Positions 32,273 through 43,494 of a stretch of DNA of 64,000 nt are shown here, in pieces. The position numbers and the translations under genes are program-made. How positions within the stretch are numbered: the first letter of the stretch is position 1; each line of letters opens with the position of its first letter. The stretch comes from Emiliania huxleyi CCMP1516 (taxonomy: Eukaryota > Haptophyta > Isochrysidales > Noelaerhabdaceae), in the NCBI RefSeq assembly GCF_000372725.1, contig NW_005200981.1:182392-246391 (forward strand). Direction: 5' to 3'. A model generated the notes under the pieces. That model did not search any database, was not told where the DNA came from, and worked only from the letters and a program-made list of their open reading frames with translations.

Positions 32273-33550
32273 CTACGACTGATTGTGAGTGGCCTTGAAG
32301 AGCAGCAGCAGCCCGCCGGAGAGGAGGCAGAGCAGCGACACCGCGACCGGCGGGAGGAGAGAGAGGTCGGGCAAGCTGCCGCCGCGCTGCAGCGCCGTCG
32401 GTGTCTCGTGCAGAAGCGCGAGCAGCCCCTTGACGGTGAGGCCGTGCGCGAGCAGCAGCCAAGCGAGCTCGAGTGCGGGGCACGCGGCGAGCGCCTGTGG
32501 ACGGCGCGGCGCGTGAAGAGAGGAGTGTCTGACTGTCACTCGGCTGCCGTGCGATTTCGGGCCCGGCACTGTGTGCTTTTGTGTGGAGAGAGAGAGAGAG
32601 GCGTCCGACTCACGGCTGGGCGGCGGGGCGGGGGCGCCGCAGCGGCGAGCCAGAGCGGCGAGGAGGAACTGCGGCCGCGCCCGACCGCCCACGCGGCGAG
32701 AGCTGCGGCGGCGAGGGCGGGCGAGACATGCGAGACCTGCGGGAAGGTTCCGGGACAACAATGCAGGAGCGAGGGTCGGAAGAGGCGAAGGGCGGTCGAG
32801 ACGCAATCGGGCCGACGAGGCGAGCGCGGCGAAAAAGGTGATGGCGAGGGCGAGCTGGCAGCGTTGCGCCGCCTCCTCCTCCATCCGCCTCTGCCAGAGC
32901 ACGTGCGCCATCGCCTCGAGACGCACCGCGCCGTACACCTGCTCGCGCAACCCACCCGTAGTGAGAGGGCCGCGCAGTCGCAGCCCCGCGGCCGCACGCC
33001 GTGCTGCGCCTTGAGCATGACAGGGACGAGGCAGACCTTGATGGCCGCCGAGGCGCCGATCGAGAGGAGCACAGCCCGCTGCCTATCTCGCAGGCAAGGG
33101 GCCGAGGTCGCGCGAGGCACGCCCACCCCTCGGCTGGAGCAGCACCGCCGGTTGCCCGAGAGGGAGTGCGGAGGTGGCGGCGCCGTCGCCGTGCAGCGCG
33201 TCCACCGCCGCGGCGCCGAGCGGCGTGCGCGCCGCCTCGACGACCCACGCGGCATCGAGCAGCAGCGAGCCGGAGAGCAGGCCGAGCGCCGCGGCGTGCG
33301 CCGCCTTCTTGAGGTGCGAGGTCGGGCGCAAGTGTTTCGACTCGTGCAGCCGGCAGACGTAGGCCAGCCATGCGCCCACGAGGGGCGTCGCGTCGAGCCG
33401 CGCGTGCGCCGAGACGAGCGATGCGAGGAGGAGGAGGAGGGAGAGGCGTGCACCGACCGCCGCCCAAAAGGCCTCGTGCCGCGTCGCGTGCCGCAAGATG
33501 TGCTCGTTGTTGAGCACCACCGCGTGCGTGCGGAGCGAGGAAGCGGCTAT
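32273..33550 (-). CDS. Multi-helix membrane module C
   Basis: Minus-strand exons with similar layout to module A: ARLSLLLLLASLVSAHARLD / TPLVGAWLAYVCRLHESKHL / HAAALGLLSGSLLLDAAWVV near 33430-33230, then AIKVCLVPVMLKAQHGV near 33060-33000, AVRLEAMAHVLWQRRMEEE near 32940-32880, and a last exon with LAWLLLAHGLTVKGLLALLH and VSLLCLLSGGLLLLF ending at a stop at 32273. Its introns contain a copy (about 32527-32570) of the CTGACTGTCACT / GCGATTTCGGGCCCGG repeat. The product is a polytopic membrane protein of unknown function; a distant likeness to angiotensin-receptor-associated protein (AGTRAP) in helix layout is only a suggestion. Confidence 0.4.
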
Positions 33551-33559
33551 GCCGCCGCC

Positions 33560-34484
33560 GCCGCCCCCTCCTCCTCCGCCACCGCCGGACGATCCAGCGC
33601 CATCCTGGGCAAAAGGGTCCTCGGACCCCTCCTCCTCCTCGTCCTCCTCCTCGATGTCGCCCAGCCGCAGCCAGGGAGGCATGCTGCTCTCGCCGGCGCT
33701 GCCCCAAGTTGGCTTCACCCACAGCAGCCGCCCCACCTGGTCACAGAAGCCTGTCCTGAAGAGGATGCCCGGCGTGGGCCTCCCCGGCAGCAGCCCGCCC
33801 CACCAAGCCGGCAAGAAGCAGCTTGAGGATCGCGGCCAGGAGCACCTGCTCACACCGCAGCGTGATGACAGCGCCGCTCACCGACCGCCGCGCGAAGCGC
33901 CCTCGCGCGAGCACCACACACGCCGCTGCGAGCGTGGTGTTTGGCGGCAGCTGCACCGGCTCTTCGTTTGCCAGCTGGCTCCCCATCGCACCAAAGGAGG
34001 CCTAGGCGGCGACTGGACTCCGATTGGAAAGGGTCCACTCCAGCTGCGCGCCGCCGCCCTCTCGCCAACGGACGCCTCGGTCTCCATCCAGCGCAAATCG
34101 AGGAGGGCGAAGAGGCAGAGGTAGACGAGCGCGGCGACGAGCATGTCGACCTGATCAACAGTCCGAGCGTCGACGACGAACAGAGGTCGGCAGAGGGGGG
34201 TGGGATAGCGCCACGACGAGCACCCGCTGCTCGAGCGATCCACAGAGGACGAGCACGGCGGCGAGCGGCGACGGGTCGGCGCCGCCCCGCAGCACGACTG
34301 TCAGCGCGGCGGCGGCGAGCACCGCCACCGCCACACGCCTGCTCACAGTCGGCGGGCGTCGCGCCTCTGCGTCGGTGGAGGGGCGAGGGCGGAGGCCGCC
34401 GTGTGCCCTGCCCAAGCGGCGAGGGCCGCGGGGCCACCCGCCATCGGAGAGAGGCTCTCCGATAGCGTGCTGAGGCCTGCTCAC
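33560..34484 (-). CDS. Multi-helix membrane module B with acidic tail
   Basis: Exons on the minus strand: VAVAVLAAAALTVVLRGGAD ... PLAAVLVLCGSLEQRVLVVA (34370-34190), FVVDARTVDQVDMLVAALVY LCLFALLDL (about 34185-34080), and TTLAAACVVLARGRFARRSV then EQVLLAAILKLLLAGL (about 33960-33790). An acidic tail follows with GDIEEEDEEEEGSEDPF and a poly-Gly run. The same three-part pattern is seen in modules A, C and D. Start and exact splice sites are not resolved. Confidence 0.4.
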
Positions 34485-34523
34485 AGCCGGAGGCGTGAAG
34501 AGCGGCCGCGCGGACGGGGGGCT

Positions 34524-34741
34524 CTAAAGCGAGGAGCTGTCGAGGCCGGTGATGCGGCGGCGGGCCCGGATGGCGGCGGCGAAGTGCGGGAGGAGGAGGA
34601 GGGAGACGAACTTGAGCAGCGCCTGCTCGCGCACGAGACCGTGTGTGAGGAGAGACGCCTGCCCTGCCGCGCCCATAGGGGCCGGCCTGCTGGGGGGGGG
34701 GGGGGAGAAGAGAGAGAGGAGAAGGAGAGAGAGGAGCGAGA

Positions 34742-34780
<39 letters not shown>

Positions 34781-35562
34781 AGAGAGAGAGAGGAGAGAGA
34801 GCTCGCGCGGTGCCGTGGTGAGGAGGAAGAAGCAGACGCCATACCACCCACTGAGCGACATGCCAGACACCGCCTATGATTGTTGCACGATTTTATGCTG
34901 GTTGGTATTGTGATCGCCGCTCATCGACAGGCCAGACGGCGCCTCGCGAGCCACGCAGAGGAGCGAGTCGCCTGGAGGACACGCAGGAGTGCCGCCTGTG
35001 AAGAGACGCGCTTCACGCCTCCTTGCACCGCAACGTGGCAATCTCTACCGTCTGGAGACGCCACTGTCAGCCCACCGAGTTGGACAGACCGCTTGTCGGA
35101 CCGCCCGCCCGCCGCCGCCGACCCGTTTCCCGTCCACGGAGGGACGGAGGCGAGGGCGGAGGCGGAGGCGTTGGCAGCCGCCGCCGCGCAGTCATCGAAT
35201 ATGGTTGCGACGGACGCCGCGTCGAGGCCGAGCGGGCCAATCGCGAACCAAAGAGCGTCTGAGATGTACGACCACCAGAGAAGGAATGTGGCGGCGCCGA
35301 GGACGTCCTGCCGCTCCGAGTAGACTGCGTAGAGGCCGACGAGCGCGGTAGGCAACAGAGCTGATGGACGGATGTGCGACTCGACGAGACCGGCGGCGAG
35401 GAGTAGTGAGAAGAGAGTCGCGGCGACGGTCGACCAGACCTTCACCCCGGTCTTGACGACGAGGAGATCTTTGAAGGATGCGGATTCCATCGCAGCCGCG
35501 TGCGTCGTGGGGCGTTGGCGGCTAGGCAGGTGACTGGTGTGGGCGCTAACGGCGTGTTCCAC
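34524..35562 (-). CDS. Multi-helix membrane module A (AGTRAP-like layout, tentative)
   Basis: The clearest of the four modules. Exon 1 reads MESASFKDLLVVKTGVKVWS from about 35490, then three hydrophobic segments around LFSLLLAAGLVESHIRPSAL, TALVGLYAVYSERQDVLGAA and FLLWWSYISDALWFAI. A Ser/Ala-rich loop and an intron follow. A short exon near 34870-34810 has LSGWYGVCFFLLTTA. After a (GT)n-rich intron the last exon reads ASLLTHGLVREQALLKFVSL and ends at the stop at 34524. A tyrosine-type QRD turn between helices 2 and 3 and a late Lys-containing helix recall AGTRAP, a small Golgi/endosome membrane protein. The likeness is weak and by eye only. Confidence 0.45.
34745..34777. repeat. (GT)n microsatellite in module A intron
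   Basis: A short GT dinucleotide array next to a G homopolymer and GA-rich tract; on the coding strand this forms a CA/CT-rich intron. Confidence 0.9.
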
Positions 35563-36159
35563 TGATGCACCAGGGCAAGCGCCAGCGGCGTTTTTTCCCG
35601 TGGCCGGTAGGGTAGGTCTGTACCCGCGCGGAGCGCCTCTACATCGCTCTACAACGCAGGCAGTTCGTCCCGCGCCGGATGCAGAGCACTAATTCATGCC
35701 CCACCCCTGTGCGCACGGGCCTTCTAGGCCTGCGGGTAGTCTCCCCCCATCCCCAGGGCCTCCCGCGCTCGCACCTCAACCTCTGATTAGCAAAGCCTGG
35801 TGAAGGGCATTGAGCGCCTCCCTCTCTCTCCGGCTGCGCGCATGACCGGCGCGGCCTCCGAGTCGGCGTATAGCGCGCGCGATAAGGTTTTTGCTTGCCT
35901 TCCCTGGGACCCCGTGTTTGTTGCATGTCTGACTGTCACTGTGCGATTTCGGGGCCCGGGGTTGTGCGTTTATTTGAAGAAGGGGAGTCTTGGGGGCGGG
36001 GTTGTGTTTTTGTGTGAAGCAGGGCATCAGAAGGCGGCGCCTTGTCGCTCGCCAAAGCACGCGCTCAGCGCGAGCGAGTTTCAGCTCCGCGCTCGCGGCG
36101 GCCCTCAGCTGTCTCCTAGACGAAGAGAAGGCGGCCGCCGCTCTTTTGTACACGGATTT
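35563..36159. other. Intergenic stretch with dispersed repeat
   Basis: No gene recognised upstream of the CDPK start. About 35880-36030 carries the TGTCTGACTGTCACTGTGCG repeat, also present at 32527, 36645 (inverted) and 48803 (inverted). Confidence 0.5.
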
Positions 36160-38312
<2,153 letters not shown>

Positions 38313-39511
38313 ATCGAGTTCCTGATCGGGCGCCGACGCGTCCTCCCTGGCGCTGAAACAAAGCTCTGCGGACCGGGGGCGCTGTCGCGACGTGTCACGG
38401 TCATGTGCATGGGAAATATGTGTGACAGTTTTCACCCGACATCCTCACATGTGCGCGTTTTTTGTGCATTTTTTTTTTGTGTGATTCTGATTGCTCACAG
38501 ATGTGGGTTTCTGGTAGTTGCGTGGGTCGACTCGTCGCTTGTGCAACTGCAGTTTTTGTTTTCACCTCAAACAGCTTGCATCTCCTGCCTACTTTTCTAT
38601 GGGTCAGTGGTTGGCTTCATATGTTTGTTTCAGGAGTGGTCCTAGGATCCTTCTTTCCCTCTCATGTACAACCTTTCTTCGCCAAACATCAGCAGCTACT
38701 CAAAATACTGACTCACGCCAGCTTATGCTATGTCTTACTGACCTCGCCTTTGAAACTCCATGTTCTTAGGAACGAACGGCGGTGAATCGCCGACAGGTGC
38801 GCCTTCGTTCCTACCACCACTCCCACCACCGCCAGCTCCGCCGTGGACCTTGCCGGGCCCTCTGATGATGTAGTACCGTGGAGCAGTTCGTCCGAGCTCT
38901 GCTGTGGCGCCAGCTCGGTGTACAATACGGACGAAGACGGCCACAGCAACGGTGTAACCAGCGCGAGCAGGCAGCGCGAACCGCTGTGCCTCGGCGCGCC
39001 GGCCGCCGAAATCCTCTCAGAGTTCTTGGCATAGGGGAACCCCAACCCTAAATTTTCTTCGCCTGCGGCGGGCCATCACTTGGATTCGCTGCTTTCGGAT
39101 TCATTAGCTCTTTCGCACGCCTTTATCCGTCACTCCCCCGAAGATTGGAGGTGTCGATTTATGCACAAATCTATGTGTTGCGAGCGCTAGATGGCGAAAT
39201 TTTCTTCGCCTCCGGCGGGGCCGCTCGCCGCGGGGCGAGAGAGGGACTTTTGTCGATGTCGGCTAGAAGTGCTGCACCTTTTTGAGAATTTCACCCCTCT
39301 CCCCTCTCCGCGCTGCCGCTCTGCGCTCTCCAGTCTCCAGGACCAGCGCGGACTCACAAAAGCATTCCAGGTACCCTATTTCAGCGACTTTGGAACCTGT
39401 TGATTTATCCAATGAAAGCACTCAACTCTCTCAAGAGAGTCCGATTGTTCATGTGCACCTCCCTGCGCCGACTCCGCACTCAGAGCCCACTCACAGACCT
39501 GGTTATTGAGC
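38313..39511. other. Intergenic stretch, GC-poor in part
   Basis: Between the convergent 3' ends of the CDPK (+) and the kinase-LRR gene (-). About 38400-38760 is distinctly AT-richer than its surroundings and contains TTTTTGTGTGATTCTGATT, which recurs at about 43285-43320. A minus-strand frame at 38735-38944 has a protein-like stretch (RYYIIRGPGKVHGG) but no recognised family. Confidence 0.45.
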
Positions 39512-42148
39512 TCACATGTTGAGCTTGAACCCTTCCCGCCCGCTCACCGCATCTCGAATCACTCTGCCCCCCTCGTCGCCCAAACTGTTGCCGCGGAGGG
39601 CGATGTTGTTCAGCACCTCATTGACCGCGAGCGCCTCGCCGATCGCCTTGGCGCCCTCGGGGCCGATGCCGTTGTAGGAGAGGTTGAGGATGTTCAGCAC
39701 GCCGTTGACCTCCAAAGCGGAGGCCAGCGCGGTGGCACCCTCGTCGCCGATCTCGTTCCCGCCGAGGTCCAACTCGGTCAATACCCCGTTGAAGCGAAGA
39801 GCGGAGGCCAGCGCGGTGGCGCCCTCGTCGCCGATGTCGTTCCACCTGAGGTTGAGGTTGGTCAAGACCCCGTTGACGCGCAGAGCGGAGGCCAGCGCAG
39901 CGGCGCCCTCGTCGCCGATCTCGTTCCCGCCGAGCCACAACTCGGTCAATACCGCATTGACCTTGAGGGCGTCCGCGAGCGCAACGATGCCGGACGCATC
40001 GTACTCACCATCACCGTCCTCGTCAATGCCGCATATCTCGTTGCCGCTCAGGTCGAGGGTGGTCAGCACCGCATTGGCGCGCAGCGCCTCGGCAATCGCG
40101 GTCGCGCCGGTTGGCCCGATTTTGTTGCCGCTTACGTCCAAGGACGTCAGCACCGCGTTGCCGGCAATCAGCGACATGAGCACCTCGTTGACGCGAAGAG
40201 CGGAGGCCAGCGCAGTGGCGCCCTCGTCGCCGATGTTGTTGTTCATGAGCGCGAGGTTGGTCAGCACCCCATTGATGCGAAGAGCGTATGCTAGCGCCTT
40301 GGCACCCTCGTCGCCGATGTTGTTGTCCCGGAGGCTGAGCGCTTTCAGCACCTCGCTGACTGAGACGATGTACGCCACGACGGTGGCGTCCTCAGCATCC
40401 AAATTCTTCTCGCTCCAGTCTAGGCGATCACTCTTGAGCGCCCCCTCCAACAAGCCCCCAACTTTGACAAACAATCGGTGGAAAGCCGCAACCGACGGCT
40501 TCGAGAAGGCGGCCCATCGAGAGCGGTCGACAGCCTCGTCCGCCAGCCCCTGCTCCAGCAACCCTGCTGCCGGCCGCCGCCCCGGGCTCTCCTGCAGACA
40601 TCCCTCGACCCACGAGCAGAGCCGCTCACTCGCAGACTTGCCCTCGGTGATCGCGCGCTGCCGCTTTGCCGCGTCGAGCGCTACGTTGCCAATCGTGCGA
40701 CCAAGCAGCAGCTCCGCGAGGATGCAGCCGGCGGCCCACACGTCGTCCGGCGGCCCGTACCGCTTCCCAACAGCCTTTTCGGGCGACATATAGACGTCGG
40801 TGCCCACCCTGGTCTTGGTACGCGAGCGGTGCGAGGCGGAAGAGACGCACGCGAGCCCAAAGTCGATGATCTTTGCGCGGCCCGTCGAGTCGAGCATCAC
40901 GTTGGCCGGCTTGAGGTCGCGGTGCTGCAGGTTGAGCGAGTGCATGTACGCGAGGCCGGACGCAACCTGTCGCATCAGCGCTGCCACCTCCGCTGGTTGC
41001 AGCGGCGGCGCGGCGGCGATCTTCTCGGCAAGAGAGCCGCCGGTGAGAAGCTCTGTGACTATGACGAAGAGGAGGCCGTCGTCGGTGTCGTGCCAAAAGG
41101 CGTCGTAGAAGCGCAAGGTGTTCTCGTGCTCGAGCAGCGAGAGTAGGCGCGCCTCGTTCTCCAATACGGAGCCGTCCAGCTCCTCCGTCTCGATCATCTT
41201 GATCGCGTACCGTCTCGCATCAATCCCAGCAACCTTGCGCATTCGGTAGGTCACGCCGAAGGATCCCCTGCCGAGCCGCGCAGCGAGCTTGTCCTTCTGG
41301 CTGGGAGGCGCGTTCGGCTTGCGGTCGTACTCGTAGAGCGACAGTCGTGAGCTGTGCACTGACTCCGAGGCGGCACTGCCCGTCGACAACTTCTCCATCA
41401 TCGTTTTGATCTCGTCCAGCTTCACGCCCGTTGACGCAAAGCCCTCACGCATCTCAGAGCGGAGCTCCTCTTGGAACTCGGCGTCCGACACGCCCGAGGC
41501 GACGGCGATGCCACGCACGACTTCGGAGTCCTTCTCGAGCGCATTCGCGTCGACAGCCTCACCCATCGCCTTCCGCTCGGCCACCTGCCGCAGTACCTCC
41601 GCCTCGACAGCATACTCGCGCGCCTGCAGCTGGGCGTCGATGCGCGCGTCGCGGGTGAGATTGTAGAACTTGAGCAGCAAGTCGAGCTGGCCAGTGATCT
41701 CGGAGTCGAGCTGCGAGAGCGTGGTGCGCCTTCCTACGTTGAGCGCGTGCCACAGCCAGCCCTGCTTGCCAAAGGCAGCAACAGCCGAGCGCACGTCTTC
41801 GAGCAGCCCCTGCAGCTCGCGCATCCTTCCCTCGACACTTTCACGGCTCGACACGTCCATGCGTTCCACATTGTTGGCCATGAGCTGCAGTAGCTCGAGG
41901 ATGTCGACCGTGCGCTGGGCAACCACTAGGACATCGTTGATCACCGTTCTCGACTTCTGTACGACTTGAAGAACGTCGCGAGCTGCTCCGCACACAGCGG
42001 GCAGGAGAGGTAGCCCGGCGCGCTCGCCGAGCAGAAAGAGAGTGTCGACGAGGCGCAGCCCGATGTCGACCTTGCCGAGCGCCCGCTCCGCGGACGCAAG
42101 GCGCTCAATTCCCCGCTGGGGACGGTCGTCGTCAGGTTTGACTGGCAT
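39512..42148 (-). CDS. Helical-bundle (MLKL/HeLo-like) - Ser/Thr kinase - LRR protein
   Basis: An intronless gene of about 878 residues from ATG 42148; an upstream TTG extends the frame by 24 residues without support. Residues 1-230 are all-helical, with ELLQLMANNVERM, RMRELQGLLEDVRSAVAAFG and LDSEITGQLDLLLKFYNL, resembling the four-helix bundle found in MLKL-like and HeLo-like N-termini. The kinase (about 290-550) has every key residue: LGRGSFGVTYR, ATP-binding Lys in YAIKMI (about 317), HRDLKPANVML (about 409), DFGLA (about 429) and YMSPEK. It should therefore be active, unlike vertebrate MLKL. From about 600 on are ribonuclease-inhibitor-type LRRs with the repeat NNIGDEGATALASALR, about eight units. 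One unit carries an inserted DEDGDGEYD loop that looks like a Ca2+ site (about 708). The role is unknown; signalling or cell-death control is an inference. Confidence 0.85.
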   Translation of the reverse strand: MPVKPDDDRPQRGIERLASAERALGKVDIGLRLVDTLFLLGERAGLPLLPAVCGAARDVLQVVQKSRTVINDVLVVAQRTVDILELLQLMANNVERMDVSSRESVEGRMRELQGLLEDVRSAVAAFGKQGWLWHALNVGRRTTLSQLDSEITGQLDLLLKFYNLTRDARIDAQLQAREYAVEAEVLRQVAERKAMGEAVDANALEKDSEVVRGIAVASGVSDAEFQEELRSEMREGFASTGVKLDEIKTMMEKLSTGSAASESVHSSRLSLYEYDRKPNAPPSQKDKLAARLGRGSFGVTYRMRKVAGIDARRYAIKMIETEELDGSVLENEARLLSLLEHENTLRFYDAFWHDTDDGLLFVIVTELLTGGSLAEKIAAAPPLQPAEVAALMRQVASGLAYMHSLNLQHRDLKPANVMLDSTGRAKIIDFGLACVSSASHRSRTKTRVGTDVYMSPEKAVGKRYGPPDDVWAAGCILAELLLGRTIGNVALDAAKRQRAITEGKSASERLCSWVEGCLQESPGRRPAAGLLEQGLADEAVDRSRWAAFSKPSVAAFHRLFVKVGGLLEGALKSDRLDWSEKNLDAEDATVVAYIVSVSEVLKALSLRDNNIGDEGAKALAYALRINGVLTNLALMNNNIGDEGATALASALRVNEVLMSLIAGNAVLTSLDVSGNKIGPTGATAIAEALRANAVLTTLDLSGNEICGIDEDGDGEYDASGIVALADALKVNAVLTELWLGGNEIGDEGAAALASALRVNGVLTNLNLRWNDIGDEGATALASALRFNGVLTELDLGGNEIGDEGATALASALEVNGVLNILNLSYNGIGPEGAKAIGEALAVNEVLNNIALRGNSLGDEGGRVIRDAVSGREGFKLNM

Positions 42149-43494
42149 TGCGAGCACCGATGCCCGACAGGGCCGGCGTGTCGCGTGGTGAGCACCTGCC
42201 TGGTTGGTCGCAATGGCCAATGCCTAAGGAGCGACGCTGAATGCAGGGGACGTTCGAGTTCATGCGTACCTAGGTACTGCAAGGAACGGGATCTAGAGAG
42301 TACGCATGTGTGTAGAGTATGTTGTTGGCTATGGATGGCTGTCGTGGATGGCAGGACATTTGTTTATGTTGTTTCGGAGACGAAACACAGTGAAGAAATC
42401 TCTCTCTTTCTGGCTTGTCAGCCGCCCCACCCACCGAGCGAGGGCACCATGAAGTATAGCGATCGCCATCTCGCTGGCCTCTCCGCAGGGCCCCCCGACC
42501 GCGTCGAACTCATCGGCGCGGGCGCTCTCGGCCGGCTACGGACGGGACCGGCCCCAGCTTCGGCTGAGGGCTGGCTGACAAGCTGCCGAGCCCAAATCAC
42601 TGTGAGAGTCGTAATTTCTTGTTGGTTTTCAAAAATCTCTCTCACTCACAACATGACATGCACAACATGCACATGCACAACAACAACAACAACACATGTA
42701 CATGTGCATGCACATGTGCCCGTATGTCCGTCGGTCCACTATCTCCCTCTTCTCCGTGTCCTCTGCCGCCTCCGTTCGCACCGTGTGCATGCATGGCCGA
42801 GTTCGCACCGCGTCCCGCACCACTTTCGAGGCGTCCTCCGTGTCGTCAAAAAGAAAAGAAGACGACGGCCAAGCCAAGGGAGGGATGGGAGGACGGCACG
42901 CCGCCACCACACAGGTCCTTCGGGCCAGTTGGGGGGGGCAAACCCTGCCCGGCCCCTAGGACCCCAGGTAAGGCCCAGGTGTGGCCTAGGGCATCAGAAG
43001 GGACCAAGAGGAGTCCAGTCTGAGCCATAGAGCCCATGTCTTTGCCCCCGAAGGTCGCGTTCAAATGCCCGGAACGGACGTTACAGTGGTGTCCGGCCGG
43101 CGCGATCACCGAGCTGTGAGTGACGCTCAGGGAAGCCCGATGAGGTGCTGGTTTCTTTGCCCAGGGCTGGCCTTCCCCCCAGGCTGGATCAGCTGAGCAA
43201 GGTTTGGGGAGAATCCCCCGGTCAGATCTTCAGATATTTTGACGAATGACCAAAATCACCCCGTTTTTGCCCATTTTCATTGTGATTTTTGTGCATTGTG
43301 ATTTTTGTGTGATTCTGATTACATATGTGTGGCAAATCACTGCAATCTGCATCATTGTTCATTCTCAAGTCGGATCGTATTGTGTTTCTTTGTTAAAGAG
43401 GACAACAAGAGCGGAGTAGCGAAAAAAGCGAGAGTGTGAGCTACGGCTCTAGCAACTCTCGTGCGCTTTTTGCCTTCGGCCCGACTCAGCGGGC
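42149..43494. other. Repeat-rich intergenic block
   Basis: No gene recognised. It contains copy 2 of the 6938-7135 unit (42440-42655), a CAACA/ACATG low-complexity tract (42655-42720) and a GGGAGGGATGGGAGGACGGC repeat (42880-42915) that also occurs at 7640-7675. Confidence 0.55.
42440..42655 (+). repeat. Dispersed repeat unit, copy 2
   Basis: Same orientation and start word (GAGGGCACCATGAAGTATAG) as copy 1 at 6938-7135, with small insertions such as GGCCGG. Confidence 0.85.

Noticed and set aside
32285-33826. A 513-residue plus-strand frame opposite membrane modules B and C
   Set aside because: Arg/Glu-rich shadow; the minus strand has the hydrophobic segments and splice sites.
40478-41146. 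Plus-strand frames opposite the kinase gene
   Set aside because: Shadows of the kinase domain, whose catalytic motifs are unmistakable on the minus strand.
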